A DNA stretch of 64,000 nt from UBA11136 sp964482135 (GCA_964482135.1 CAYZWF010000002.1:18048-82047), one strand, 5' to 3'. Positions 15,110-25,201 are shown, counted from the stretch's first letter. Made by a program: numbers and translations. The notes: a model not told the origin generated them from the sequence alone.

Positions 15110-17182
15110 TCAAAGAGGAAGAGGGGGAATCATGGCCGGGTAGGTTCCCTGTTGGCGCAGAATTTCCCAGCGCTTGCGCAGGGCCAGCCGCAGATAGCGG
15201 TATCTTGTGGTCTTTCGCACGTCTTCGGGTTTATGGCCGGCTTTTTCCCAGAGAGCACGCTCGAAATCGAAGGGCTCGCCGATCAAGGGCGCAATGTCAT
15301 CGAGCGCCTTGGCGAATCCCGCGTCGTCTTCCTCCACATAGCCGTGGAGTCTGGCGAACGGATAGAACAGCGTGCCGAGGATGAACCGGTCGCGCTCGCT
15401 GAATGATTTTCCCACCTTGCGGGTGATGGCGCTTTTATCGAATTGGTCCCTGCCGCCATGGGTGGCGCCGCCGGGCTCACCCCACCATTTCAGCCCCTGC
15501 ATGGTGGACTGGCCCATGGTGTCGGAGGGCTCTACCCCGATCCAGGTGCTCAGGCGGCGCAGGGTCTCCCCGGTCTCGTTCTTGAGGTCTTCGAGGTGTA
15601 TTCCGGCGGAGTCGCACAGGCCGAATTCGGTTCTGGAGAAGAGGTGCAGCATTTCCAGCACATGGCCGTAGAGGGAGGTGTAGTTGGCGGAGCTGTCGCC
15701 GGAGGGAATCAGGGCCTCGAGGTTCTGCAAGGGTTCGCGCACCGTCATCAGGAGTTTGGCGTCGGGGAAATATTTAAGGAAGTTCAGCAGCTCGTAAGGG
15801 TTGGGGTTGTGGATGTGATAGAAAATCACATCCTGGCCGCCAGCCCGGCTCCCCTCTCTTCCCGTGGTCTTCTCGAAGGCGACGTGGATCATGCGGAAGA
15901 AATCGCCCTGATGGAACCGGCCGCATTCTTCCATCAGTTCGTCGAGGTGGCCCAGGAACACCGCCCGGTCCAGCTTCAGCGATTGCTTGCCGTCCTCGCC
16001 CATTGTGGTGAAGCCTTCCGACACGCCGACGCGGAAATCATCGGGCCGGTTGGGGTTGCCCGGTACCGGCTGGGGGTTGGCGGCGTCGAACAGCACCTCG
16101 TAGAGGGCGGCGAAACGTAATCCGATTTCCTTTATTCCCCCGGCGGTCAGGCGCGGCCAGACATCGGACCCGAAGAACCCCTTCATATAAACGCCGGGCA
16201 GGGTGGTGATTTGCGGGTGGCCGTCAACAAGGCTGTGTAGGAATCCGGTGCCGCTGCGGCCATAGGCAAGCAGGGCCACCACGCGCTGTTGGGGTAGGGT
16301 TGAGGGCTCTTTTTGTTTTTTACCAGCGGTGATGGTTTCAGCCTCCGCGCTGGGCAGGGCGGCGATGGCCGCCTCGCAGCTTGGGGTGGCTGTTTCCGGA
16401 TCGAGCGAACGGGTGATGTAGTCGAGGAGGAGTGGCGTGGGCGAGTCCGGAAGCGCCGTCTTTAGGTTTTCCATGAAAGCGTGCGCGATCTGTTTCCCGT
16501 TCTCATCTTCGTGGGCCAGGATCACCAGGGGGGCGGCGAGAAGGCCGAGGATTTCCTTGCGCCCGGGGGCAACGGCGAAGAGCTTTTCACAGCATTGGAC
16601 GAGCTCTTCCAATTTTCCGATCTCGCCCAGGGCAGAGGCCATGCCCAATAGCGAGTCCACATTGTCGGGGGAGAGTTCCAGCGCGCGCTTCAGGGAAGTC
16701 TCGGCTTCGTCGAGGCGGTCCAGCCGGCGCAGCGTCAGCCCCAGATTGCTGTGGACCTGAGCCGCCTGGGGTGCCTTTTCAAGAACCTGCCGATAGCAGG
16801 ACTCGGCCTCGGCGAAGCGTTCCTGCGCCTGTAGCGCCAGCCCCAGATTGTTGAGGGCCGCGGCGGAATTTGGCTCGATCTCCAGTGCGCGCTTCAGGTT
16901 TTTTTCCGCTTCCTCCGGATGCCCCAGATCTTTCAGTACCAGCCCTAAATTGCTGAGAAAACCAACATTGGCGGGCGCCAGCGAAACCGCCTTGCGGATA
17001 TGCTGTTCGGCCTTTGCCGGATTCTCCGCCTGATAGGCGAGAAGGCCGAGAAGGTGCCAGGCCTCGGCGTTGCCAGAATCGGCTTTGATCACCCGCCGGT
17101 AACAGGATTCGGCTTGCGCGAAACGGCCCACGGACTGGTGCTGGCTGCCCTTCACCAGCAGGGCGTGATGTTCGGCCGCCAT
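15110..17182 (-). CDS. TPR-repeat protein with C-terminal sulfotransferase domain
   Basis: About 690 aa from the ATG at 17182. Residues 1-230 are tandem tetratricopeptide repeats (repeated W-LG, LSNLG-VL, A-LNNLGLAL and A-KA-P patterns). The C-terminal half has a sulfotransferase-like nucleotide site: YGRSGTGFLHSLVDGHPQ (about residue 305) as the 5'-phosphosulfate loop and LLMTVREPLQNLEALI as the 3'-phosphate strand. Such proteins transfer sulfate from PAPS to an unidentified acceptor. The open frame continues to 17380, but that stretch has no TPR character and would overlap the divergent PHA synthase region. The start has no strong ribosome site, so it is uncertain. Confidence 0.72.
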   Translation of the reverse strand: MAAEHHALLVKGSQHQSVGRFAQAESCYRRVIKADSGNAEAWHLLGLLAYQAENPAKAEQHIRKAVSLAPANVGFLSNLGLVLKDLGHPEEAEKNLKRALEIEPNSAAALNNLGLALQAQERFAEAESCYRQVLEKAPQAAQVHSNLGLTLRRLDRLDEAETSLKRALELSPDNVDSLLGMASALGEIGKLEELVQCCEKLFAVAPGRKEILGLLAAPLVILAHEDENGKQIAHAFMENLKTALPDSPTPLLLDYITRSLDPETATPSCEAAIAALPSAEAETITAGKKQKEPSTLPQQRVVALLAYGRSGTGFLHSLVDGHPQITTLPGVYMKGFFGSDVWPRLTAGGIKEIGLRFAALYEVLFDAANPQPVPGNPNRPDDFRVGVSEGFTTMGEDGKQSLKLDRAVFLGHLDELMEECGRFHQGDFFRMIHVAFEKTTGREGSRAGGQDVIFYHIHNPNPYELLNFLKYFPDAKLLMTVREPLQNLEALIPSGDSSANYTSLYGHVLEMLHLFSRTEFGLCDSAGIHLEDLKNETGETLRRLSTWIGVEPSDTMGQSTMQGLKWWGEPGGATHGGRDQFDKSAITRKVGKSFSERDRFILGTLFYPFARLHGYVEEDDAGFAKALDDIAPLIGEPFDFERALWEKAGHKPEDVRKTTRYRYLRLALRKRWEILRQQGTYPAMIPPLPL

Positions 17183-17427
17183 GGGGACGCTGCCGCCTTG
17201 CCGGTTCACGGCGGGTTTCCCACTACGTCCGGTTTTAGCACCATGTTCTCCACACACCCCGGAAAGCACACCCAAGAGCGGGTGGCGCTGGTTCAGAACC
17301 GATGCCCGGATTGTGACCGTGATCCCTTTTCCGTGCAAGGGGGTGGTGGCGTGGATTGCGTCACTATGAAACAGCGCCATATATGAACAGAGTGCCGCAT
17401 AATGGCTTGTCCCGGGAGTCAGGACTT

Positions 17428-19242
17428 ATGCTCAAGAACGCATCTGGAAAGGGGTCAAGGAAAGGGGCCGCGAACCGCAAGCCTGCGGCGGCGGCATCGG
17501 AGGCGGCATCCCGGGAACCTTTATTGCCGGGGATGGCGGAGCTTGACCGCATGCTCCACGCCCTGCAGCTTCAGGCGGCGGGCGGCATTTCCCCGGCCGC
17601 GGTGATGAATGCCCGCCTCGACTGGCTGGTTCATCTCGCCAATTCACCCACCAAGCTGACGTCATTGATGCAGAAGGCGATTAGCGACTGGGCGCGGCTG
17701 ATGATCTATGCCGGGCGTTCCCTGATGGACTCCCAAACCCCGCCTCCCGAACAGGTGGACCGGCGCGACCCCCGGTTTCGCGCCGAGCTGTGGAAGGCCT
17801 GGCCCTTCAACGTTTTCTCCCAGGCTTTTCTGTTGACCCAGAACTGGTGGCGGGCGGCGGCAACGGACGTGCATGGCATGACCAAACAGCATGAGCGGGA
17901 GGTCCAGTTCATGATGCGCCAGAACCTTGACCGGGTGGCGCCCGCCAATTTCCCCTGGAGCAACCCGGAGGTCATCTCCCGCACCTGTGAAGAGGGCGGC
18001 ATGAACCTTATCCGTGGCGCCGGGAACCTGGTGGAGGAGGCGCGGCGGCGCTGGACCGGGGAGCGGCCCAAGGGCCTGGAAGGTTACGAGGTGGGGCGTA
18101 ATCTGGCCGTGACTCCGGGCAAGGTGATTTATCGCAACCGGCTGATGGAGCTGATCCAGTATTCGCCCGCCACCGGCGAAGTGTGGAACGAACCGGTGCT
18201 GATCATCCCCGCCTGGATCATGAAATATTACGTGCTTGATCTCTCCCCCCATAATTCCCTGGTGGGGTATCTGGTGGCCAACGGCCATACGGTGTTCATG
18301 ATTTCATGGAAAAATCCCAGGGCCGAGGACCGCGATACCGGCATGGACGACTATCGCGAACTCGGGGTCATGGCGGCCCTCGATGTGATCGGCAAGGTGG
18401 TGCCGAAACGCCGCGTTCACGCCTGTGGTTATTGTCTGGGCGGGACGTTGCTGGCTATTGCCGCGGCCACCATGGCCCGCGAAGGCGACCATCGCCTCGC
18501 CACCATGACCCTTCTCGCCGCCCAGACCGATTTTACCGAGGCCGGTGAGTTGATGCTGTTTATTGATGAAAGCGAACTCGCCTATCTCGAGGACATGATG
18601 TGGACCAAGGGCTATCTCGACACCAGGGAAATGTCGGAAGCCTTTCAGCTGATCCGCGCGGCGGACCTTGTCTGGTCACGCATGATCCGCGAGTATCTTC
18701 TGGGAGAAGACGGGACATTCACCGATCTTATGGCCTGGAACGCCGACCAGACGCGGCTTCCCTACAAGATGCATTCCGAATATTTACGCGAGCTTTTTCT
18801 CGAAAACCGCTTCGCCGCGGGCAAGTACGAGGTGGAGGGCCAGCCGGCGGTGCTCACCGATATTGACGTGGATGTTTTCGCGCTGGGCACCATCCGCGAT
18901 CACATTTCGCCCTGGCAATCGGTGTTCAAGATCAAGTTCCTGTCGGACACCGATGTGACCTTCGTTCTCGCCGCCGGCGGCCATAACGCGGGCATCGTCT
19001 CGGAGCCGGGCCACCGCGGCCGCAGCTATCAGATCATGACCCTGAAGGAGGCGGACATCTATAAAGACCCCGAAGTCTGGCGCGGCCAGGCCCCGTCCCA
19101 TAAGGGATCGTGGTGGCCGGCATGGTCGAAATGGCTGGGCAAACGTTGCGGCGGCAAGGGCAAGACACCAGCCATGGGCGCCCCCCGCCGTGGCCTCAAG
19201 CCAATTGCGGATGCACCCGGTGATTATGTGCGCGAATCGTGA
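17428..19242 (+). CDS. phaC: Poly(3-hydroxyalkanoate) synthase
   Basis: 604 aa from the ATG at 17428, which follows GGGAG by 9-10 bases; the frame is open further up (ATG 17383). It has the PhaC alpha/beta-hydrolase core with the lipase-like box GYCLGG holding the catalytic Cys, followed by an Asp in the IRDHISPW block and His in AAGGHNAGIV. The motif WNEPVLIIPAWIMKYYVLDL is typical of PHA synthases. It polymerises hydroxyacyl-CoA into storage granules. No phaA, phaB or phasin genes are adjacent. It converges with the exchanger gene downstream. Confidence 0.92.
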   Translation: MLKNASGKGSRKGAANRKPAAAASEAASREPLLPGMAELDRMLHALQLQAAGGISPAAVMNARLDWLVHLANSPTKLTSLMQKAISDWARLMIYAGRSLMDSQTPPPEQVDRRDPRFRAELWKAWPFNVFSQAFLLTQNWWRAAATDVHGMTKQHEREVQFMMRQNLDRVAPANFPWSNPEVISRTCEEGGMNLIRGAGNLVEEARRRWTGERPKGLEGYEVGRNLAVTPGKVIYRNRLMELIQYSPATGEVWNEPVLIIPAWIMKYYVLDLSPHNSLVGYLVANGHTVFMISWKNPRAEDRDTGMDDYRELGVMAALDVIGKVVPKRRVHACGYCLGGTLLAIAAATMAREGDHRLATMTLLAAQTDFTEAGELMLFIDESELAYLEDMMWTKGYLDTREMSEAFQLIRAADLVWSRMIREYLLGEDGTFTDLMAWNADQTRLPYKMHSEYLRELFLENRFAAGKYEVEGQPAVLTDIDVDVFALGTIRDHISPWQSVFKIKFLSDTDVTFVLAAGGHNAGIVSEPGHRGRSYQIMTLKEADIYKDPEVWRGQAPSHKGSWWPAWSKWLGKRCGGKGKTPAMGAPRRGLKPIADAPGDYVRES

Positions 19243-19270
19243 CGGTAATTGTGACGGGGACCGGGTGCGG

Positions 19271-20242
19271 TTACAGGGTGCCTCCCTGGTAAACCCAGTT
19301 CACGTAGGCCAGGTAGCTCAACAGAAAGGCCGCGCCGGTGAGAAAACGGATACGCCCGAAGCAAAGCAGGAAGGGAGCCACGGCCAGGGTGACCAATAAA
19401 AAGATATTCATGTCGTCGAAGAAGTCGTGGGGCAGGGCGATATCCGTCACCAGAAGCGTGGCGCCGAGAATGCCGAGGATGTTGAAGATGTTGCTGCCGA
19501 TCACGTTGCCGACGATCACATCGGTTTCCTTGCGGTACGCCGCGATCAGGGCCGTCACCAGTTCCGGCAGCGAGGTTCCCAGCGCCACCATGGTGAGGCC
19601 GATGGCGGCTTCGGAGATGCCGAAGTCGTGGGCGATTTTTACCGCGCTGTCGACGAAAATACGGGCCCCCCAAACCACGCCCACCATACCGCCCAGCGTC
19701 AGGACGATGGCAAATTTCATGCCGTGCCTGGTGTCTTCGAATTGCCGGGCTTCGCGTTCGTGGAGCAGGCGTTCGGGCGAGGAAGCGGAGGCGGACCGTT
19801 CCGCCATGTAGGAGAAAATGATGAATCCGGCCAGCGCGACCAGGAACATGGCGCCGACCCAACCGGGAAGAATCCCCTGTTGGGCGAGGATAAAAAACGC
19901 CAGGCTGGCGCCAATCATGATCATGGTATCGCGGCCGATGGCGGCGGGCGCGGAGGCGAGCGGCCGTATCAGCGCCGAAACGCCGAGAATGAGAAGGATG
20001 TTGGCGATATTGCTGCCCACCACATTGCCCAGCGCGATGTCGGGCTTTCCCGTGAGGGCGGCATCGAGGGAAACCGCGAGTTCGGGCACCGATGTGCCGA
20101 AACCGACGATCACGAGGCCCACGAACAGGACCGAGATATTGTGGCGCATGGCGATGCCCACCGCACCCCGCACCAGGGATTCGCCTCCGGCCAGCAGCAG
20201 GGCGACGCCCACGAGGGCAAGAACATATGTGGAATCAAACAA
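19271..20242 (-). CDS. CaCA-family Na+/Ca2+ exchanger-like antiporter
   Basis: 323 aa, about ten membrane helices in two homologous halves. The alpha repeats are visible as GFGTSVPELAVS...GNVVGSNIANILLILG and ALGTSLPELVTA...GNVIGSNIFNILGILG, the ion-binding signature of the K+-dependent/independent Na+/Ca2+ exchanger family (YrbG-like). A charged loop (residues 155-175) splits the halves. The reading frame starts at TTG (20242) behind GAAAGG; no ATG lies nearby in frame. It exports Ca2+ or a related cation against Na+ or H+. Confidence 0.9.
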   Translation of the reverse strand: MFDSTYVLALVGVALLLAGGESLVRGAVGIAMRHNISVLFVGLVIVGFGTSVPELAVSLDAALTGKPDIALGNVVGSNIANILLILGVSALIRPLASAPAAIGRDTMIMIGASLAFFILAQQGILPGWVGAMFLVALAGFIIFSYMAERSASASSPERLLHEREARQFEDTRHGMKFAIVLTLGGMVGVVWGARIFVDSAVKIAHDFGISEAAIGLTMVALGTSLPELVTALIAAYRKETDVIVGNVIGSNIFNILGILGATLLVTDIALPHDFFDDMNIFLLVTLAVAPFLLCFGRIRFLTGAAFLLSYLAYVNWVYQGGTL

Positions 20243-20414
20243 CCAGACGGCCTTTCAGGGATTAAGGAGAAGGACAGGGTGTGAAAGTTTCCGCCCCAAC
20301 ATACGGTTCTAAAATGGCCTGACAAGTGGGCTATGATTTTTTTGTCCCGGGGATATCGGTTTTTCCCTGTTTTCCCACGGGGGGCCGTAACCATGGCAGT
20401 GTCGGAGGAGTCCT

Positions 20415-21257
20415 ATGTCTATTTTTTTCGCTTATGACGGCTCCATAAATAATGACTGGGTGGCGCGCTACGCCATCCGTCTTGCCTCCCATGACGAGGA
20501 CGCCCGCCTTCAGCTTATCCATGTGAATGACGGCGCCACTTCCCCCGAAATCATCAGGGACAAGATCGCTCGCATCGAAATGGAATCCTCCCTGATGGGG
20601 GTGGCTTTCGAAAGTGAAATTTTATCTCCGGGGGCGGGCGTTGCGGAGGCGCTGGACGAGCGAATCCCGCCGGGCCCTGAATCGCTCCTGATCTGTGGGG
20701 TGAGGGTCGGGGGCCGGGGCGGCGGCCTGTTTTCGGGAACCATCACCGAACGCATGATGAAGCTTGGGCTCTATAGCGTCCTTGCGCTGCGAATTGTGCA
20801 GCCGGGCCTTCTCGGGCTTCCCGGCAATATCCTGGTTCCTGTTTCCGGGGCGGTGGAAGGATTCCGCTCCGGCCTTTCCATACTGAATCGTCTTGCCCCC
20901 GACATCCACGAGCTTTTCCTGCTCCGCGTCATGATGCTGAGCCGTGGCCATTATCGCCAGCTTGGCGATAAGGAGGCCGAAGCGCTGCGCCGCGAAGGTG
21001 CGGAGTATCTGGAGGAGATGGAGAAAGAGCTGGTGGCCGCCGTTGATCTTTCTTCCGACAGGGTCGAGGCCATTGCCCGCATTTCCGATGACTGGGTCAA
21101 GGAGGTCCTTATCTGCGCCGGACGTTGTAAATCGGGGCTGATTCTTATGGAGGTTCCACGAAAAAGCCTGAGGGGGAAATTCCTGTTCGGTGACAAGACC
21201 GAGGAACTGTTGCGGGGTGCGCCCTGTGACGTGGCGCTTTATCGCGGGATCGTATAA
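20415..21257 (+). CDS. Universal stress protein (tandem UspA-like domains)
   Basis: 280 aa. The N-terminal half begins FFAYDGSINNDWVARYAIRLA, a UspA ATP-fold strand and helix, and contains GTITERMMKLGLYSVLALR, matching the Usp C-terminal block. The second half (about 140-280) repeats the fold with NILVPVSGAVEGFRSGLSILNRLA and GDKTEELLRGAPCDVALYRG. A GGAGGAG site precedes the ATG. The stop codon directly abuts the start of the P-type ATPase gene, so the two are co-transcribed and probably linked in function, as with Usp domains attached to many ion transporters. Confidence 0.85.
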   Translation: MSIFFAYDGSINNDWVARYAIRLASHDEDARLQLIHVNDGATSPEIIRDKIARIEMESSLMGVAFESEILSPGAGVAEALDERIPPGPESLLICGVRVGGRGGGLFSGTITERMMKLGLYSVLALRIVQPGLLGLPGNILVPVSGAVEGFRSGLSILNRLAPDIHELFLLRVMMLSRGHYRQLGDKEAEALRREGAEYLEEMEKELVAAVDLSSDRVEAIARISDDWVKEVLICAGRCKSGLILMEVPRKSLRGKFLFGDKTEELLRGAPCDVALYRGIV

Positions 21258-23963
21258 ATGGCGGGACAGATACAGAATGTCTCCGCGGCTGAGGCCTTTG
21301 GGTTTCTGCAATCCCGCGCCGGGGGGCTGACGAAAGCCGAAGCCCAGGAGCGATGGCGCGAGGTGGGCCCCAACACCATCGAGGTGGAACGCCGGTTCCG
21401 CTGGCTTGAAAACCTGGGGCGGCAGTTCACCAATTTTTTCACTCTGTTGCTCGATCTTGCGGCGGTGATCTGTTTCATCGCCGACCACATCCGCCCCGGC
21501 GAGAGTATGAATATCCTGGGATGGGCATTGCTGTCGGTCTCGGTTCTCAATGCCCTGTTCAGTTTCGTTCAGGAATACCGGGCCGAGCGGGCCATGGAGG
21601 AGCTGCGGAAATTCCTGCCGCAACGGGTCCGGGCCATGCGCGGCGGCGAGGAAAGGGAAATTCTTGGTTCGGAACTGGTTCCCGGAGATGTCCTTCTGGT
21701 GCAGGAGGGAGACCGCATTCCGGCCGACGCCCGGCTGGTGGTCAGTCATGACCTGTTGGTGAACAACGCGCCCCTGACCGGGGAATCGGTGCCGCTGGCG
21801 AGAACCGCCGAGGCCTCGGAAGAAAGCATGTCGGAAAGCGACAACATCCTTCTCGCGGGATGCTCGGTGCTGCGCGGTTCGGGCCTGGCGGTGGTCTTCG
21901 CCACCGGTTTCCGCACCCAGTTCGGCCGTATCGCCATGCTGTCACAGGAAACGCGGCGTCATATCTCGCCCCTGGAGCAACAGACCCAGAGTATGGTACG
22001 CGTGCTTTCCATCATCGCCGTGGCCATGGGGCTGGCTTTTTTCGCCTATGGGGTCTACGCCGGGCGGCCCTTATGGGTAAATCTGGTGTTCATGATGGGG
22101 ATCATCGTCGCCAATGTTCCCGAAGGGCTGTTGCCCACCTTCACCCTGTCGCTGGCCATGGGCAGCCTGCGCATGGCGCGGCGCAACGTTTTGGTGAAGG
22201 GGCTGAACGCGGTGGAATCCCTGGGCGCCGTTCATGTGATCTGTACCGACAAGACCGGAACCCTGACCCTCAACCGGATGGCCGTGGCCCATGTGGCGGA
22301 ACCTCTCGATGCGGAGGCGTTGACGGAGTCCCATGAGTGCGTACCGATCCTGGAACTGGCGCTGGCGGCCTCCGAGGTTCATGTCACTAGGGGTGAGTTT
22401 TCAGGCGATCCCCTGGATGTGGCCATCGCTCTGCGTGTGGAGGAGCAGGAAAAAGACGAGTCCATGGTGTCCAGGGTGGATGCCGCCATGACCCGCCGCT
22501 TCGCCTTCGATTCGGAAAAACGCAGCGCCGCGGGAATCATGACCCGGGAAAAGGATTCCGTCTTTGCTCTCAAGGGGGCCTGGGAATTCCTGCGCCCCCG
22601 TATTACCCGGATTGCGTCCGGCCGTGACGGCGCCGCCGGGGAGGCCGGTGTGGAGGAACTGGAACGGGCCGACGCGGTGGTTCACCGGCTTGCCGCCCAG
22701 GGTCTGCGCGTTATCGCGGTGGCCTGCCGGTCCCTGGATACGCCGCCTGCGGCGGATGCCGCAATAGAGACCTTTGAACACGATCTCGTTCTCATGGGAT
22801 TTCTCGGATTTTCGGACACCCTGCGTCCCGAGGTGCCCGGCGCCGTGGCGCAATGCCATGCGGCGGGTATCCGCATGCTGATGATTACCGGGGACCATCC
22901 CGAAACCGCGGAGGCCATCGCCCGCCACGCAGGGATTGTTCCCGCCGACGCAGCGCCGGGATCGGTCACCATGACCGGTGCGGAACTTGAGGATATGCGC
23001 GAGGAACAGCTGATCAGGCATTTGCGGGAGGGGGTCCAGATTTTCGCCCGCGCCACGCCCGAACAGAAAATGAAAATCGTGGCGGCGCTGCATCAGATGG
23101 ACCTGGTGGTGGCCATGACCGGGGATGGCGTCAACGACGCGCCGGCCCTGAAGACCGCCGATGTGGGAGTGGCCATGGGGGTCACGGGTACCGATGTGGC
23201 GCGCGAGGCGGCGCAGGTGATCCTTCTCGACGACAACTTCGCTTCCATCGTCGCCGGGGTGGAGGAAGGGCGCACTATCTTCGGCAATATCAAGAAATTC
23301 ACCAACTATGTGCTGGTGAGCAACGGCCCGGAGATCATGCCCTATTTGATCTACATTATTTTTCCGGTGCCGCTGGCGATGACGGTGATCCAGATTCTGG
23401 CCATTGATCTGGGCACCGACATCATCCCCTCCATGGGGCTGGGACAGGAAAAACCGGACCCCGAAACCATGAAACAGCCGCCGCGAAGCCGCAAGCAGGG
23501 GCTTCTCAACTGGCCGGTGATCGCCCATAGCTATTTTTTCCTCGGGCTGATCGAGGCGGGCTTCTCCCTGTTCCTTTTTTTCTTCGTGCTTTATCAGGGG
23601 GGCTGGGAATGGGGCCAGGAACTGGGGGCCAGCGATCCCCTTTACCGCTCGGCCACGGGCATCACCCTGTCGTCCATTATCCTCATGCAGATCGGCAACC
23701 TGTTCGGCCGCAGGTCGCGCCGGGGCTCGGGGCTGGACGCCTCGGTGTTGCGCAACCCCCTGATCGTCGCGGGGATCGTCTTCGAGGTGGTGTTCTCCTG
23801 GGCCATTCTTTACTTCCCGCCGTTGGGAACGGTTCTCGGCACCGGCCCGGTGGATATTACCGTTTACGCCGCCGCCTGGCTCGGGGTGCCGCTGATCTTC
23901 GGCCTCGATTTCGCACGCAAGCGAGTGTTCGCGGCTGTGGAAAATAAAACCCATATGCGATGA
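21258..23963 (+). CDS. P2-type cation ATPase, Na+/K+-ATPase-like (P2C-like)
   Basis: 901 aa, P-type ATPase with TGES near residue 174, the phosphorylated Asp331 in CTDKTGTLT, and MTGDGVNDAPALK near 620. Helix M4 reads NVPEGLLPT and the following loop RMARRNVLVKGLNAVESLG. Helices M5-M6 include SNGPEIMPYLIYII and IDLGTDIIPSMGLGQE. These closely follow animal Na+/K+-ATPase (NVPEGLLAT, SNIPEITPFLIFI, IDLGTDMVPAISLAYE), unlike bacterial Ca2+ pumps. Ion specificity is inferred. It begins immediately after the Usp gene with no gap. Confidence 0.88.
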   Translation: MAGQIQNVSAAEAFGFLQSRAGGLTKAEAQERWREVGPNTIEVERRFRWLENLGRQFTNFFTLLLDLAAVICFIADHIRPGESMNILGWALLSVSVLNALFSFVQEYRAERAMEELRKFLPQRVRAMRGGEEREILGSELVPGDVLLVQEGDRIPADARLVVSHDLLVNNAPLTGESVPLARTAEASEESMSESDNILLAGCSVLRGSGLAVVFATGFRTQFGRIAMLSQETRRHISPLEQQTQSMVRVLSIIAVAMGLAFFAYGVYAGRPLWVNLVFMMGIIVANVPEGLLPTFTLSLAMGSLRMARRNVLVKGLNAVESLGAVHVICTDKTGTLTLNRMAVAHVAEPLDAEALTESHECVPILELALAASEVHVTRGEFSGDPLDVAIALRVEEQEKDESMVSRVDAAMTRRFAFDSEKRSAAGIMTREKDSVFALKGAWEFLRPRITRIASGRDGAAGEAGVEELERADAVVHRLAAQGLRVIAVACRSLDTPPAADAAIETFEHDLVLMGFLGFSDTLRPEVPGAVAQCHAAGIRMLMITGDHPETAEAIARHAGIVPADAAPGSVTMTGAELEDMREEQLIRHLREGVQIFARATPEQKMKIVAALHQMDLVVAMTGDGVNDAPALKTADVGVAMGVTGTDVAREAAQVILLDDNFASIVAGVEEGRTIFGNIKKFTNYVLVSNGPEIMPYLIYIIFPVPLAMTVIQILAIDLGTDIIPSMGLGQEKPDPETMKQPPRSRKQGLLNWPVIAHSYFFLGLIEAGFSLFLFFFVLYQGGWEWGQELGASDPLYRSATGITLSSIILMQIGNLFGRRSRRGSGLDASVLRNPLIVAGIVFEVVFSWAILYFPPLGTVLGTGPVDITVYAAAWLGVPLIFGLDFARKRVFAAVENKTHMR

Positions 23964-24049
23964 AATGTCCCACTGCGTTGAAATTATGAATTAATTTCTT
24001 AAGGTCTTAGAATAGGAAAGATATTTCTTTATGGGAAGGGGGCACGGCA

Positions 24050-25162
24050 ATGGACAGCCTTTTGGATTTCGGAGACGATCTCGGTCCCGCCAAGATCATT
24101 CATTTCTTCGAGCCGTCGGTGGGGTTGGCCGGGGTGCTGGTGGTGGATAACGTGGCCGCCGGCCCGTCGGTGGGAGGCATCCGTATGGCGCCGGACGTGA
24201 CCCTGGAGGAATGCTGTCGTCTGGCCCGCGCCATGACCATGAAGAACGCCGCAGCCGGACTTCCCCATGGCGGCGGAAAAGCCGTGGTGCGGGGCGATCC
24301 GAAAATGCCGCCCCGGGACAAGGAGCGCGTGATCCGCGCCCTGGCCAACGCGCTGCGCGATATCGAGGAATACATCCTGGCCCCCGACATGGGCACCGAC
24401 GAACAATGCATGGCCTGGATCAAGGACGAGGTGGACCGCGTGGTGGGTCTGCCGCGCGAGGTGGGAGGCATTCCCCTGGACGAAATCGGCGCCACCGGAT
24501 GGGGGCTGAGCCGGGTGGCGCTGGTGGCCGCCGAGCATTGTGATATGGAACTCAAGGGGGCCCGCGTGGTGATTCAGGGGTTGGGCGCCGTGGGCACCCA
24601 TGCGGCGCGGTTTCTCTCCGAGCTGGGATGCAGCCTGGTCGGCGCCGTGGATACCGGGGGAACTCTCTATGACCCCAGCGGGCTTAACGTGGAGGCCCTG
24701 ATAGCGCTTAAACAAGAGGGCAAGAGCGTGGTCGACCACCCCTCGGGAGAGAAGCTCTCCGGCGAGGACGCGGTGGGTCTGGACTGCGACATCTGGGTGC
24801 CCGCCGCCCGCCCCGACGTGATTCACAAGGGCAATGTGAAACAGATCAAGGCGCGCCTGATTTTGCAGGGGGCGAATATCCCCATCACCCACGAGGCGGA
24901 AAAAATTCTTCATGAAAAGGGTGTGCTCTGCGTGCCCGATTTTATCGCCAATGCCGGCGGCGTCATCTGCGCCGCCATGGAATACCAAGGCTCCACCGAA
25001 GCGGGGGTGTTCCAGGCCATCGAGGAGAAGCTGACCCATAACACCGAACTGGTTCTGGCGGCGGTGGAGAAGGAAGGCATTCTCCCCCGCGACGCCGCCA
25101 TCGCCATGGCCGAGGAAAGGGTGCGCAAGGCCATGATCTTCCGCCGTTGGTCCATATATTAG
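24050..25162 (+). CDS. Glu/Leu/Phe/Val dehydrogenase family protein
   Basis: 370 aa. The substrate domain has GGIRMAPDV, the Lys65 and Lys77 region MTMKNAAAGLPHGGGKAVV, and APDMGTDE. The dinucleotide fold has VVIQGLGAVGTHAARFL. PDFIANAGGVICAAMEYQG is typical of the C-terminus. Length fits leucine/valine dehydrogenases (about 350-370 aa) better than glutamate dehydrogenase (about 420 or more). It deaminates an amino acid to a 2-oxoacid. As first gene of the operon, its product would feed the 2-oxoacid:ferredoxin oxidoreductase that follows 30-40 bases downstream. Confidence 0.88.
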   Translation: MDSLLDFGDDLGPAKIIHFFEPSVGLAGVLVVDNVAAGPSVGGIRMAPDVTLEECCRLARAMTMKNAAAGLPHGGGKAVVRGDPKMPPRDKERVIRALANALRDIEEYILAPDMGTDEQCMAWIKDEVDRVVGLPREVGGIPLDEIGATGWGLSRVALVAAEHCDMELKGARVVIQGLGAVGTHAARFLSELGCSLVGAVDTGGTLYDPSGLNVEALIALKQEGKSVVDHPSGEKLSGEDAVGLDCDIWVPAARPDVIHKGNVKQIKARLILQGANIPITHEAEKILHEKGVLCVPDFIANAGGVICAAMEYQGSTEAGVFQAIEEKLTHNTELVLAAVEKEGILPRDAAIAMAEERVRKAMIFRRWSIY

Positions 25163-25201
25163 ACCCGGCCAACCGCCAATCCTTCAGGAAGGGAGGTGTG
25201 C

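Noticed and set aside
17183..17380. N-terminal extension of the TPR-sulfotransferase to 17380
   Set aside because: The extra 66 residues lack TPR character, would overlap the PHA synthase leader and leave no room for either promoter.
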